The notes: generated from the letters alone by a model not told the origin. A stretch of DNA of 49,767 bases from Syntrophaceae bacterium UBA7520 (GCA_002478265.1 DLNC01000036.1:1-49767); one strand, 5' to 3'. Shown: positions 1 to 9,934, counted from the stretch's first letter. A program made the numbers and translations.

Positions 1-42
1 CAAGGTAAAAAATTAAAGGAATTTTCGCGGCGATTAAGAAGA

Positions 43-2349
43 TTATTTAATGCAAACACGCCGGACTTGGACGAAATCAGTAAAGCCCTTCAGTGATTTT
101 ATAATCCCATCCTGCAAGAGGGTGGTCATTCCCTGTTCCATCGCTTTGTTGCGCAGCACTTCTACTGTTTCATGTTTTTGTATCAATCTTTTGATTTCGT
201 CTGTTGCGATTAACAATTCATGCAGACCCATTCTGCCTCTGTAGCCGGTGCGTCCGCAAATATCGCAACCGCCGGGACGATAGAATTTTAAATCGTTGTT
301 GTAGCGAATATTTAATTTTTCAAAATATTCCGGGCCGTAACTTTCCACGATTTCCCTGAACTCATCTTTGGAAGGATGATACGGTTCTTTGCATTTATCA
401 CATAAGGTACGCACAAGACGCTGTGCTAAAATCCCCAGCAAGGCATCGGCGAAATTAAGCGGATCTATGCCCATGTCCAACAGACGGACGATTGTTTCCG
501 GCGCGCTGTTGGTATGTAAAGTGCTGAAAACGAGATGTCCGGTAAGAGAAGCCTCCACGCCGATTTTCGCCGTTTCAAAGTCGCGCATTTCGCCGACCAT
601 GATAATATCCGGGTCAGCGCGCAGGAAAGAGCGCATTGCCGCGGCAAAATCGAAACCGATTTTCGGCTGAACCTGGACCTGGCGTAAACCGTATTGTGTA
701 ATTTCAACCGGGTCTTCCGCCGTCCATATTTTTCTGTCCGGACGGTTGATATGCCTCAACACGGCGTGCAGCGTTGTTGTTTTTCCTGAACCGGTGGGCC
801 CCACGCATAAAATCATGCCGTATGGTTTGGAGATGATATTTGTTAGTTCGCTGTAGTTGCGGTTGGACAGGGCCATATTTTCCAACGGCATTATCTCCCC
901 TTTGGCCAAAATGCGCATGACCACGTCTTCCACTCCCCCCTGCGTCGGGATAGAAGCAACGCGCAGCTCAACTTCTTCTCCGGTGGGCCTGCGGAACTTG
1001 ATTTTCCCGTCCTGGGGCAGTCTTTTAACGGTGATATCGAGATTAGACATTATTTTTATTCGGGAAATCATTGCGGCGCGGTAACTGAAAGGAACAGACT
1101 GATAAAGCGAACAATCGCCATCGACGCGGAAACGGATTTCTACATTTTTTTTGCCGATATTCGGCTCAATATGAATATCGGAAGCTCCCCGGTTATAGGC
1201 GTCGTTGATTATCTTATTTACCAGCTGCATGATGACGCTGTCCGATTCCGTGACGATTTCATCGGTATCTTCATCATCGGTAACCATCATTTCATCATCG
1301 TCAAGCCTTCCCAGGATGTCCATGAAGGAATACTCGGTATCAGTCGTGAGATAAAAAAGATTAATGAACTTGATAATATCTTCGGCTAGCGCTACGTTGT
1401 AAATGATTTGTTTTGTTTTCAGGAGATTTTCGATCGTGTCTCTTTTTAAGATGTTATTAGGATCATCAACGACAACGTGAATTTTCCCGTCTACCTTTTC
1501 CAGCGGCACCCAAAGCTCGCGCCGTAAAAAATCTTTTTTTAAATTTTTAATCAGGTCGCCGGGAATCACGGCTTTGTCGCTGTACTGGATAAAACGACAG
1601 TGATAAAAATCTTCCAATGCCCGGCCGATATCTTCCTTCGTAATTTTATATTTGCGCATCAGACAGGCTTCCAGCGGTTCTTTTTGTTCGCGCGCTTCTT
1701 CCCATGCCCTGTCCAAATCTTCTTCCTTTATTAAATCGTGGTTTATTAAATAATCGAATCTTGTTTTTCGGCGCCGTTCGAAACGCTGCTGATTGTAAAG
1801 CGCCACGCCGAGCACTTCGGCAATCTCGAGTGCGAGGCCTATTTCCTCTTCGGTAAAACTCCCCTCCGTTCCTTTCTTGTTGAGAATCTGTATTACCCCC
1901 ATGAGCTGGTTATTGTACCAGACGGGAGCGGCCAGTATTTGTTTTGTGCGGAAGCCGGATTTGTTATCCCAGCTTTGATCAAAGCTCAGTTCACGATCGA
2001 TAATTTTGAGCTCCTCTTTATTGTAGGCGTCACTGATGTTCACCACGCGGCCCGTGTTGGCCACAAAGCCAGCAATGCTCTGGTTGCTGATGGGGACGCG
2101 AATTTCTTTAAGCTGTGTGCCGGCGAGAAACAGAGAATAGATTTCATGGCGCAGTATATCAACGACATAGATGGTTAATGAATGGGCGTTAAAGAGATTC
2201 AGGATGCCGTCTTTTAAATCGACCAGAATCTGCTTTATGTTTTGCGCGGCGTGAATGCGGTTGGTGATATCCAGAAGCGCTTTGCGCAGGCGCAGCTTTT
2301 CTTCCAGAACGGGAGATGCTGAAGCCTGGGCTTTGGTATGGCCGTTCAT
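43..2349 (-). CDS. GAF-domain type IV pilus/type II secretion assembly ATPase (PilB/GspE-like)
   Basis: Hexameric motor ATPase that powers pilus or pseudopilus assembly from the cytoplasmic side. 768 residues in three parts. An N-terminal GAF-like sensory domain spans about residues 30-190. An MshEN/T2SSE_N-type domain spans about 196-345. The secretion ATPase core (about 370-765) has Walker A GPTGSGKTTT near residue 516, the DPDIIMVGEMRD Walker B, a STLHTN His box and the paired CDKC...CDIC zinc site. An acidic linker lies near 350-370. The GAF domain is an addition to the usual PilB/GspE plan and suggests ligand control of the motor (inference). No pilus machinery gene is adjacent, but a pilin gene lies about 21 kb away. 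PilB or GspE cannot be decided from this alone. An AAAGGA ribosome site precedes the ATG. Confidence 0.9.
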   Translation of the reverse strand: MNGHTKAQASASPVLEEKLRLRKALLDITNRIHAAQNIKQILVDLKDGILNLFNAHSLTIYVVDILRHEIYSLFLAGTQLKEIRVPISNQSIAGFVANTGRVVNISDAYNKEELKIIDRELSFDQSWDNKSGFRTKQILAAPVWYNNQLMGVIQILNKKGTEGSFTEEEIGLALEIAEVLGVALYNQQRFERRRKTRFDYLINHDLIKEEDLDRAWEEAREQKEPLEACLMRKYKITKEDIGRALEDFYHCRFIQYSDKAVIPGDLIKNLKKDFLRRELWVPLEKVDGKIHVVVDDPNNILKRDTIENLLKTKQIIYNVALAEDIIKFINLFYLTTDTEYSFMDILGRLDDDEMMVTDDEDTDEIVTESDSVIMQLVNKIINDAYNRGASDIHIEPNIGKKNVEIRFRVDGDCSLYQSVPFSYRAAMISRIKIMSNLDITVKRLPQDGKIKFRRPTGEEVELRVASIPTQGGVEDVVMRILAKGEIMPLENMALSNRNYSELTNIISKPYGMILCVGPTGSGKTTTLHAVLRHINRPDRKIWTAEDPVEITQYGLRQVQVQPKIGFDFAAAMRSFLRADPDIIMVGEMRDFETAKIGVEASLTGHLVFSTLHTNSAPETIVRLLDMGIDPLNFADALLGILAQRLVRTLCDKCKEPYHPSKDEFREIVESYGPEYFEKLNIRYNNDLKFYRPGGCDICGRTGYRGRMGLHELLIATDEIKRLIQKHETVEVLRNKAMEQGMTTLLQDGIIKSLKGFTDFVQVRRVCIK

Positions 2350-2467
2350 GCGGTCCTTTCTTTAAAACAAAGTAACATTATATGAAATAATCCTACCAAG
2401 ACGCCATGGTAATGTCAATGCGGGTGATTTGTTGGCGAGCACGGAGTATTGCCGCTACGAATATTTA

Positions 2468-4540
2468 TTATCCGGATGTCGCGATTTTGGAAAAATCAGC
2501 AATTTTGTGAAACATGACTGATATTTCTGTCAAAAGTGACAGGCGGTTTATCTGGATCTTTTTGTCTTTGTCCATGACCATCACGTTGTCAAAAAACGCG
2601 TCCACAAAAGGGCGTAAAAAAGCGAGCTCAGTCAGCGCGCCCAGGTAATCATTTGCCTTGATTTTGGCAGTGACGTTTTCATTGATTTTTTTAAAAGCGG
2701 TAAAAAGATTTTTTTCCGCTTCGGCGACAAAAAGTTTTGGATCTAACTGAGGACTATTGAATCCTTTAAGGATGTTGTCGACCCTTTTGAAAGCGATCGA
2801 AATGGGCTCGAAATCGGGATTGTTTCTAAACGCATGCAGGGCTTTTACTTTTTCCTCAAAAGCGATTAAGTCACTGAAATCAGAGGCCAAAACTGCGGCG
2901 ACTGTATCGTAGCTGTAGCCCTGGGCGATAAAAAGATTTTCCAGACGGCCGGCAAAAAATTGCAGGACATCTTTTTTTATTTCTGCCGCTGTTTTTTTGA
3001 AGATATTTTGAAACAGGCCGAAGCTTTCTTCAAAGAGATAATCAAGTGTCAGGGCATAGCGTTTGAACAGGATGATATTAATAATGCCGATGGCCTGGCG
3101 CCGGAGCGCGTAAGGATCGGCGGTTCCGCTAGGGCTGAGTCCTACGCCAAAAAAACCGACGATACTGTCCATTTTATCAGCAATTCCGACAATCGCTCCT
3201 TCATCGGTTTGCGGCAGCGCTCCTCCGGCGACGACAGGCAGGTAATGTTCGTATATGGCTTCCGCGATGGGCGGTTTTTCTCCCGCGAGGCGCGCATATT
3301 CCCGACCGATAATTCCCTGCAATTCGGAAAATTCTCCCACCATCTGTGTTTCCAAATCCGCTTTGGCTAGAAGCGCTGCACGGTCAACATTATCGCTAAG
3401 GGCGGGATTGATTTTTTGCGCAAGTTTCAGCGCCAATTTTCTGAAGCGCATAACTTTTTCATAAGATGTACCGAGCAAAGAGTGAAACACGACTTTTTTC
3501 AATGAGTCAACACGGTCTTCCAGGGGGATTTTTTTATCTTCTTCAAAGAAGAACTGTGCATCGGCCAGGCGGGCGCGCAAAACACGCTCGTTGCCGCGCG
3601 CTACTACGTTTTCATCGCGCGGTTTTGTATTGCTCACGGCAATAAAGCAGGGCAGCAGTTCCTCTTTTTCATTTGTCACAGGGAAATACTTCTGGTGAGA
3701 AATCATCGTGGTGATAATAACTTCTTTGGGAATTTTCAGATATTTTTCATCAAATCCGCCACGGATGATGACCGGATATTCCACGAGAAAAGTGACGGTT
3801 TCCAGAAGCTCTTCAGTGTAATAAAGTTTCCCCCCTGCCTGCGCTGCCGCTTTTTGCGCCTCAGTCAAAACTATTTTCTTTCTTTCTTCGTGGTCGACAA
3901 TGACGTGATTTTCCCTCGTTTTGGATAAATAATCTTTAAAATCGGCAACGGCAAAGGGCGCGGGACTCATGAAGCGATGTCCGTATGATTCATTGGTGGC
4001 GACGACATTGCCCATTTGCAGGGGAATCGTTTTCCCGTCGTAAATGGCCAGGAACCAGTGAATAGGCCGCGCGAAGCGTAAATCATAGTCGGCCCAGCGC
4101 ATGGATTTTCTAAACGGGATGGCTAAGACAAAGGCTTTGAGAATTTCCGGTAAAAGCTCCTGTGTCGGACGGCCGGGAACCTGTTTACGGGCGCCGACGT
4201 ACTCGCCCTTTTCCGTGGTGATTATCTGCAACTCAGACGGGTCAATCCCCAGGCCTCTGGCAAATCCCAACGCCGCTTTGGTGGGTTTGCCGCCTTCATC
4301 AAAGGCCGCTTTTTTTGCCGGACCTATTTTTTCGATAATCTCATCTTTTTGTTTGTCGCCCAGTTCAGCGATATAGAGAACAAGCCGGCGCGGTGTGGCC
4401 AGGCATTTGATGCCCGAGCAAGCAATCCGGTTTTCCGCCAATAATTTTTTGCTGATTTCTTCCATATCGATGACGGCCTTGGATAAAAAACCCGCGGGGA
4501 TTTCTTCCGTGCCGATTTCAAAAAGCAGTTCTTTGTTCAT
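2468..4540 (-). CDS. glyS: Glycyl-tRNA synthetase beta subunit
   Basis: Beta subunit of the alpha2-beta2 bacterial glycyl-tRNA synthetase, which charges tRNA-Gly in the cytoplasm. The N-terminus LLFEIGTEEIPAGF is the hallmark of the family. The length (690 aa) is normal, and the C-terminal region around 550-680 resembles the DALR-type anticodon-binding part. It starts 18 nt after the glyQ stop, so the two subunits are co-transcribed, as is usual. Nothing unusual seen. Confidence 0.97.
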   Translation of the reverse strand: MNKELLFEIGTEEIPAGFLSKAVIDMEEISKKLLAENRIACSGIKCLATPRRLVLYIAELGDKQKDEIIEKIGPAKKAAFDEGGKPTKAALGFARGLGIDPSELQIITTEKGEYVGARKQVPGRPTQELLPEILKAFVLAIPFRKSMRWADYDLRFARPIHWFLAIYDGKTIPLQMGNVVATNESYGHRFMSPAPFAVADFKDYLSKTRENHVIVDHEERKKIVLTEAQKAAAQAGGKLYYTEELLETVTFLVEYPVIIRGGFDEKYLKIPKEVIITTMISHQKYFPVTNEKEELLPCFIAVSNTKPRDENVVARGNERVLRARLADAQFFFEEDKKIPLEDRVDSLKKVVFHSLLGTSYEKVMRFRKLALKLAQKINPALSDNVDRAALLAKADLETQMVGEFSELQGIIGREYARLAGEKPPIAEAIYEHYLPVVAGGALPQTDEGAIVGIADKMDSIVGFFGVGLSPSGTADPYALRRQAIGIINIILFKRYALTLDYLFEESFGLFQNIFKKTAAEIKKDVLQFFAGRLENLFIAQGYSYDTVAAVLASDFSDLIAFEEKVKALHAFRNNPDFEPISIAFKRVDNILKGFNSPQLDPKLFVAEAEKNLFTAFKKINENVTAKIKANDYLGALTELAFLRPFVDAFFDNVMVMDKDKKIQINRLSLLTEISVMFHKIADFSKIATSG

Positions 4541-4558
4541 TTTGTCTCCAGGACGCGC

Positions 4559-5428
4559 TTAATTTTTTAAAAGGGGATAATTCATTTCCTCGCGTTGTTT
4601 TATGTAAAGCTCCGCGCTGGCGCGCGCCAAATTACGGACGCGCCCGATGTAGCTGGTTCTTTCCGCCACGCTGATCGCGCCGCGCGCATTGAGCAAATTG
4701 AAGGTATGCGAGCATTTCAGGCAATAATCATAAGCGGGCAGCGCCAGGCCTTTTTCGGCGACGCGCAACGCTTCTTTTTCGTACATATCGAATAAACTGC
4801 GCAGCATGGGAATATCCGCTATTTCAAAATTGTATGTGGAGAATTCAACTTCGCCTTTATGGTGAACATCGCCGTACTTGACCTTGTTCGTCCACCGCAA
4901 GTCATACACATTGTTGATGCCCTGGATATACATGGCAATGCGTTCAATGCCGTAAGTAAGTTCCGCGCACACCGGCTTTAGATCGAAACCGCCCACCTGC
5001 TGAAAATAGGTAAACTGGGTGATTTCCATGCCGTCAAGCCAAACTTCCCAGCCCAGCCCCCAGGCGCCGAGAGTGGGTGATTCCCAGTCATCCTCGACAA
5101 AACGGATATCATGATCCAAGGGGTCGATACCGAAACTTTTTAAAGAGTCCAGATACAGTTGCTGAATATCAACCGGAGATGGTTTCATGATAACCTGATA
5201 CTGGTAATAATGCTGCAGGCGGTTCGGGTTTTCGCCGTAGCGGCCGTCGGTGGGTCGCCGCGACGGTTGCACGTAAGCCACGTTCCAGGGTTCGGGCCCC
5301 AGCGCCCGCAGGCATGTCGCCGGATGAAAAGTCCCCGCGCCCACTTCCATGTCATACGGCTGAGCAATAACACAGCCCTGCTCATGCCAGTATTTTTCCA
5401 GGGCAAAAATCAGTTCCTGAAAGGTCAC
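4559..5428 (-). CDS. glyQ: Glycyl-tRNA synthetase alpha subunit
   Basis: Catalytic alpha subunit of the heterotetrameric glycyl-tRNA synthetase. It begins MTFQELIFALEKYW and contains QPYDMEVGAGTFHPAT and the WEVWLDGMEITQFTYFQQ region, all typical of class II GlyQ. The length (289 aa) is normal. The start is GTG, fixed by an AAGGAGG ribosome site 5 nt upstream. It is the first gene of glyQ-glyS. A TTGACA/extended -10 promoter candidate lies about 60 nt upstream. Confidence 0.97.
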   Translation of the reverse strand: MTFQELIFALEKYWHEQGCVIAQPYDMEVGAGTFHPATCLRALGPEPWNVAYVQPSRRPTDGRYGENPNRLQHYYQYQVIMKPSPVDIQQLYLDSLKSFGIDPLDHDIRFVEDDWESPTLGAWGLGWEVWLDGMEITQFTYFQQVGGFDLKPVCAELTYGIERIAMYIQGINNVYDLRWTNKVKYGDVHHKGEVEFSTYNFEIADIPMLRSLFDMYEKEALRVAEKGLALPAYDYCLKCSHTFNLLNARGAISVAERTSYIGRVRNLARASAELYIKQREEMNYPLLKN

Positions 5429-5485
5429 GCTTTCCTCCTTGCGGATTTTGTCGGTGGTAATTTTTTCTATGACAAATCCTGCGGC

Positions 5486-5515
5486 TAACTAGCATGGCCG
5501 AGGCAAAAGTGTCAA
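5486..5515 (-). promoter_or_regulatory. Candidate sigma-70 promoter of glyQS
   Basis: Minus-strand TTGACA (5510-5515), an 18-nt spacer and TAGTTA (5486-5491) preceded by TGC, i.e. an extended -10. The -35 is perfect but the -10 is weak, so the assignment is tentative. It lies directly upstream of glyQ with no other gene between. Confidence 0.45.
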
Positions 5516-5839
5516 CACGAAAGGGTTAAACAAATAGATGATGTCTTAGGAAACAAAAAGAAGTTATTAGCTATTTTGTTAGCGGTTCTTCAAATCGTAG
5601 CAGTATCAAACTGCCGCGGGCGTTATTTTTATTTTCTGCACAATAATTTTTGGCATTGCAGAAACCGCAAAAAGCAAAAAAGACAATTAAGTCATTAATA
5701 ATATTAAGTTATTTTGGAAAATATGATTACGAAAAAAAACTTTTTTTTCTGGCTTTTATTTTTATAATTTAGTAAAACTCAATCAATAATAAAACATAAC
5801 ATTTTTGCTGATTTAAAAACAGGAAAGGAGGTAATTGTT
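5516..5839. other. AT-rich intergenic region upstream of the ompA-like gene
   Basis: About 320 bases between the divergent glyQ and ompA-like genes, without a supported gene. It is AT-rich with A and T tracts. The only promoter-like element seen is TATAAT at 5763-5768 with a poor -35 (T-tract) upstream, about 70 nt before the GTG start. I found no riboswitch or small-RNA fold that I could defend. Confidence 0.5.
5763..5768 (+). promoter_or_regulatory. Candidate -10 element of the ompA-like gene
   Basis: A perfect TATAAT hexamer 71 nt before the start codon in an AT-rich leader. The -35 position holds only a run of T, so this could be a chance match in AT-rich DNA. Confidence 0.35.
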
Positions 5840-6799
5840 GTGAAAAATTTCATGAGATTATTTGTTATTATCGCGTTGTTGGCTTTGAGCACGACGGCCT
5901 TCGCCCAGATCAGGCCCGGTGCCTGGAACATAGGGCCGCTGTTTGGCGTGGGAACGTTTGAAGGTAATCAGGATTTGGATAACGCGCCGGTGGTTGGTAT
6001 TCGCGGCGGTTATGATTTTACCAAGAATTGGGGTGTGGAAGCGACGGTTAACTGGATTCCGACAAGATATAATTATGATGCTAACCGGCAGTTTGGTATT
6101 GACAAAGGTGATTCACACACCAACGTTTACAACTACCGCATTGAAGGAATTTATAATTTTGCCTTGACATCAATTCCCCAGTTAGTGCCGTTTCTGGCGG
6201 TAGGTGTTGGCGGCCAGACGATTGATTATTGCGGCACGCATCCCGGCGAAAAAGACAGAACGCGTTTTGCTCCCGATTGGGGCGGCGGTCTCAAGTATTT
6301 TCTGACCGAAAATCTGGCCATCAGAGGTGATCTGCGTCATGTAATCGCCATCGGCAGCGCTTACAATGATCTGGAAGCCACTTTGGGCATGGCCTTTTAT
6401 TTCGGCGGCAAAAAAGAAGCGCCCGCGCCTCCTCCTGAACCCGAGAAAGAGATTTTCGACAAAAAAGTCCGTCTTAATATCGAATTTGATTTTGACAAGT
6501 CGGATATCAGGCCGCGCTATCATGATGAGTTGAAGAAAGTCGGTGACTTCATGAATAAATACCCCGATGTGAATATGGCCATCGAAGGACATACCGACAG
6601 TATCGGAACGGAAGAGTACAACCAGAGACTTTCGGAAAGACGCGTACAGAGCGTGAAAAATTACATTGTCGAAAAATTCAATATCGACGGCAAACGCATC
6701 AAAGCGACCGGTTATGGCGAGAGCAGACCAATCGCGGATAACAGCACGGAAGAAGGCAGGCAGAGAAACCGCCGCGTGGAAGCTGTATCGATAAAATAA
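5840..6799 (+). CDS. OmpA-like outer membrane protein (beta-barrel plus peptidoglycan-binding domain)
   Basis: Outer-membrane protein tethering the envelope to peptidoglycan. A signal peptide of 22 residues ends at AFA|Q. A beta-barrel region runs from about 25 to 190 and ends in the aromatic MAFYFGG strand. A Pro/Glu-rich linker follows near 190-205. The OmpA C-terminal domain (about 210-317) contains EFDFDKSDIRP, GHTDSIGTEEYNQRLSERR and RQRNRRVE, the usual peptidoglycan (diaminopimelate)-binding signature. The start is GTG with a strong AGGAAAGGAGG ribosome site. It is monocistronic, with an intrinsic terminator 27 nt downstream. 319 aa, intact. Confidence 0.93.
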   Translation: MKNFMRLFVIIALLALSTTAFAQIRPGAWNIGPLFGVGTFEGNQDLDNAPVVGIRGGYDFTKNWGVEATVNWIPTRYNYDANRQFGIDKGDSHTNVYNYRIEGIYNFALTSIPQLVPFLAVGVGGQTIDYCGTHPGEKDRTRFAPDWGGGLKYFLTENLAIRGDLRHVIAIGSAYNDLEATLGMAFYFGGKKEAPAPPPEPEKEIFDKKVRLNIEFDFDKSDIRPRYHDELKKVGDFMNKYPDVNMAIEGHTDSIGTEEYNQRLSERRVQSVKNYIVEKFNIDGKRIKATGYGESRPIADNSTEEGRQRNRRVEAVSIK

Positions 6800-6825
6800 C
6801 CAGTAATTAACATTTCTGCTAATTA

Positions 6826-6863
6826 AGAGGTCGCATGCTGAAGCATGCGGCCTCTTTTTTTGT
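6826..6863 (+). terminator. Intrinsic terminator of the ompA-like gene
   Basis: The hairpin arms GAGGTCGCATGCT and AGCATGCGGCCTC pair almost perfectly (one G-T) around a tiny loop and are followed by seven T. It separates the convergent ompA-like and recO genes. Confidence 0.9.
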
Positions 6864-6913
6864 TAAATGTTAATGAATTATTATCAAGGCAATAACAAAA
6901 CGGACCTTGTGAA

Positions 6914-7687
6914 TCAAGGTAAGCCCATTCTTCTTATCTGTTCCATGACTTTCATGGATTTGATTTCCTTGCCGAGTAAATGCGTGATAAAGCTCACGAG
7001 CATTTCACGGCATTCCGCGGCCAGGGCGCCGGATAGACTCACCGTTTTTATTTTGTCTAAATCCATAGTTTTGCCTAAAAGCAAGGTGCGCACCGCGCCG
7101 GCGGAGAGAGGCTCTTCGTATCTTTCCGGACGGGCGCAGGCAAAGCATTTGATGCCGCCTTCGCGGGGATAGAAGTAATATGCGTTGCCGTTGGTCAGGG
7201 GTATTTTGCATTGGGCGCAATGATCGAGCGCCGGTTCAAATCCCGTAACTTTCAAAAGACGCAATTCGAAAAAACGCAGCGTTGCCTCCGTCGCTTTTTC
7301 TTTTCCCAGCAAAAGCAGAAAATTTTGTAAAAGCTCGAAGACCTTGATATTGACTTTTCCTTCCGGGCTGAAGTTGTCGGTAAGGTCGGCAAAATAGGAG
7401 GCGACGAGAGTTTTTTCCAAATCTGTTCGTATATCGGGATAGTGATCGATGATTTCGCAGGCCTCGATAAAGGCCAGCGCGTCCGGTCGATGGCGGGAAA
7501 AAATAATTTTGGTTAGGGAAAACGGTTCAAAGACGTTGGCAAAGCGTTTTTTGCTGCGTTTGGCGCCTTTGGCGATGCCCCTTAATTTACCGAATTCGCT
7601 GCTGTAGAAAGTTACAATCAGATCTGATTCCGAATAATTCAGGCAGCGCAGAATGAACGCGTCGGTTTTAAAGCTTTCCCTGGTCAT
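6914..7687 (-). CDS. recO: DNA repair protein RecO
   Basis: Recombination mediator that loads RecA onto SSB-coated single-stranded DNA with RecR. 257 aa. The N-terminal OB-fold part begins TDAFILRCLNYSESD. The zinc-finger region around 153-186 has CAQC and, further on, CFAC. The ATG overlaps the pyrC stop in an ATGA motif, so recO is translationally coupled as the last gene of the pyr operon. Nothing abnormal. Confidence 0.93.
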   Translation of the reverse strand: MTRESFKTDAFILRCLNYSESDLIVTFYSSEFGKLRGIAKGAKRSKKRFANVFEPFSLTKIIFSRHRPDALAFIEACEIIDHYPDIRTDLEKTLVASYFADLTDNFSPEGKVNIKVFELLQNFLLLLGKEKATEATLRFFELRLLKVTGFEPALDHCAQCKIPLTNGNAYYFYPREGGIKCFACARPERYEEPLSAGAVRTLLLGKTMDLDKIKTVSLSGALAAECREMLVSFITHLLGKEIKSMKVMEQIRRMGLP

Positions 7688-8991
7688 AATTTAAATGATG
7701 GCGCGCAATATTTTATCTCCCCGCCGACGATGGTGAGCACGGCGCGTCCCTGTAGAGCGCGGCCGTCAAAGGGCGAGTTTTTGCCGCGTGAGCGAAAATC
7801 CTTGACACTGACCTTCCATTTCACCTGCGGGTCGATAACGGTGATATCCGCATCCGCGCCCGGAACCAGCGCGCCTTTGGAAAGATTCAGGATGCGCGCC
7901 GGATTTGTGCTCATCTTTTCGATAAGCTCACGCCAGGCAAGCACGCCTTCATGCACCAGGGCAAGACTTAAAGCCAAAGATGTTTCCAGGCCGCTGATGC
8001 CGTTTGCAGCGTATTCAAATTCAACTTCCTTGTCCGTGCGGGCATGCGGAGCGTGGTCGCAGGCGAGGGCGTCAATTGTTCCATCGGCCAGGCCTTCCTT
8101 GATTGCCGCGACATCCGCCGCGCTTCTCAGGGGGGGATTTACTTTCAGGTTTGTATCATAGTTCTGCAATGATTCGTCGGTAAGCGTAAAGTAGTGAGGA
8201 GCGGTTTCCGCCGTGATTTTTATCCGGCGCTTTTTGGCCTCGCGAATCAGGCGCACCGCGCCAGCCGTGCTGACGTGCGCGATATGCACTTTTGTGTCAG
8301 TATATTCGGCGATTAAAATATCGCGCGCGATCATTGTCTCTTCGGCCAGAGAGGGGATGCCGCGCAGGCCCAGGATGGTGGAGTAATATCCTTCATGCAT
8401 CAATCCGCCGGCGGAAAGATTTGTGTCTTCACAGTGCTGAATTATCGGCAACTCCAAAGAGTGCGCGTATTCCAGGGCTCGGCGCATTAACGCCGCATCC
8501 ATGAGAGGCCTGCCGTCATCGGAAAAAGCCACAATGCCGGCGTCTTTCATGTCCCAGAATTCCGTGAGAATTTTTCCCTCCGCGCCCATGCTGATTGCGC
8601 CGATCGGGTAAACATTGGCCAGATTCGCCTCGGCGGCTTTGCGGCGGATAAATTCGGTGATCGAGCGGTTATCGTTTACGGGCTTGGTGTTGGGCATGCA
8701 GGCGATTGACGTGAACCCGCCGGCCACAGCAGCGGCGCAACCCGAGGCGATTGTCTCTTTGTACTCAAATCCCGGCTCGCGCAGATGAACATGCATATCA
8801 ATCAGGCCGGGCGTGACAATCATATTTTTTACATCAATGGTTTTTGTTTGTTCTGAGCCGTTGTCCCTTTTTGCTTTGTCTGTATTGTCACCAAGCTCCG
8901 CAATTTTGCCGTCCTTAATTAGAATGTTCATGGGCGCATCTATCTTTTGGGAAGGGTCGATAACTCTGGCGCCTTTCAGCACTAAATTCAT
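7684..8991 (-). CDS. pyrC: Dihydroorotase, class I type
   Basis: Zinc amidohydrolase that interconverts carbamoyl-aspartate and dihydroorotate in pyrimidine synthesis. 435 aa. It has the metal-binding DMHVHLREPG near residue 65, CEDTN, the AHVS metal His and the ACDHAPH signature. The length and HVHLREPG place it with the class I (about 430 aa) enzymes. These often work with PyrB, which is encoded immediately upstream with a 4-nt ATGA overlap. Confidence 0.96.
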   Translation of the reverse strand: MNLVLKGARVIDPSQKIDAPMNILIKDGKIAELGDNTDKAKRDNGSEQTKTIDVKNMIVTPGLIDMHVHLREPGFEYKETIASGCAAAVAGGFTSIACMPNTKPVNDNRSITEFIRRKAAEANLANVYPIGAISMGAEGKILTEFWDMKDAGIVAFSDDGRPLMDAALMRRALEYAHSLELPIIQHCEDTNLSAGGLMHEGYYSTILGLRGIPSLAEETMIARDILIAEYTDTKVHIAHVSTAGAVRLIREAKKRRIKITAETAPHYFTLTDESLQNYDTNLKVNPPLRSAADVAAIKEGLADGTIDALACDHAPHARTDKEVEFEYAANGISGLETSLALSLALVHEGVLAWRELIEKMSTNPARILNLSKGALVPGADADITVIDPQVKWKVSVKDFRSRGKNSPFDGRALQGRAVLTIVGGEIKYCAPSFKL

Positions 8992-9914
8992 TCGTGACCT
9001 CCGCCCAGAAGATACAGAAGCGCCATCCGTACGGCGACGCCGTTATTGACCTGATCAAGAATAACCGAATAGGAGGGATCGTCGGCGATATCCGGTGAGA
9101 TTTCCACGCCGCGGTTGAGCGGGCCGGGATGCATGACGATGACGTCCTTCTTGGCTAACGCTATATTTTTTCGATTGAGGCAATAGCGCTGCGCATATTC
9201 GCGCAAGGAGGGAAAGATATTTTGTTTTTCTCTTTCTAGCTGAATGCGCAGCATCATGACGACATCGGCGCCGTCAATCGCATCTTCAATCTTGTTAAAG
9301 ACTTTCACGCCCATTTGATCGATATCGCGCGGCAGCATGGTGGCCGGACCGGCCAGCAATACTTCGGCTCCCATTTTAGTTAGGCCATAGATGTTGGAGC
9401 GGGCCACGCGGCTGTGGGCGATATCGCCGACAATCGCTATTTTCAGACCTTTGAGCCGTCCCTTCTTTTCTTTGATGGTCATCATGTCCAAAAGCGCCTG
9501 CGTCGGGTGTTCATGCGCTCCATCGCCCGCGTTGATAATCGATTGTTTTACCAATGATGCCAGCAGGTGCGGCGCGCCCGCTGCGCTGTGGCGGATAACG
9601 ATGATATCGGGATGCATCGCCTCGAGGTTCCGCGCCGTGTCGATGAGCGTTTCTCCCTTGACCACGGAACTGGTGGAGGCGGAAATATTGATGGTATCGG
9701 CGCTCAGTCTTTTGCCGGCGATTTCGAACGAGGTTCTTGTCCGGGTGCTGGCTTCATAGAACAGGTTAATGATGGTTTTCCCGCGCAGCGTTGGCACTTT
9801 TTTGATTTCTCGCGTGGAAATTTCCAGAAACGATTCGGCTGTCTCCAGAATAAGATTAATTTCCTCCACGGAGAGGTCTTTCATGCCGAGAATATCTTTT
9901 TTATCAAACTTCAT
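8988..9914 (-). CDS. pyrB: Aspartate carbamoyltransferase catalytic subunit
   Basis: Transfers the carbamoyl group to aspartate, the first committed pyrimidine step. 308 aa. It has the carbamoyl-phosphate loop YEASTRTRTSFE (about 53-64), HPTQALLD and the late HPGPLNRGVE motif. No pyrI regulatory subunit is seen. Control is therefore expected at the RNA level through PyrR, encoded just upstream. It overlaps pyrC by 4 nt. Confidence 0.97.
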   Translation of the reverse strand: MKFDKKDILGMKDLSVEEINLILETAESFLEISTREIKKVPTLRGKTIINLFYEASTRTRTSFEIAGKRLSADTINISASTSSVVKGETLIDTARNLEAMHPDIIVIRHSAAGAPHLLASLVKQSIINAGDGAHEHPTQALLDMMTIKEKKGRLKGLKIAIVGDIAHSRVARSNIYGLTKMGAEVLLAGPATMLPRDIDQMGVKVFNKIEDAIDGADVVMMLRIQLEREKQNIFPSLREYAQRYCLNRKNIALAKKDVIVMHPGPLNRGVEISPDIADDPSYSVILDQVNNGVAVRMALLYLLGGGHE

Positions 9915-9934
9915 TAAGCGAACCGTTTTCGGAT

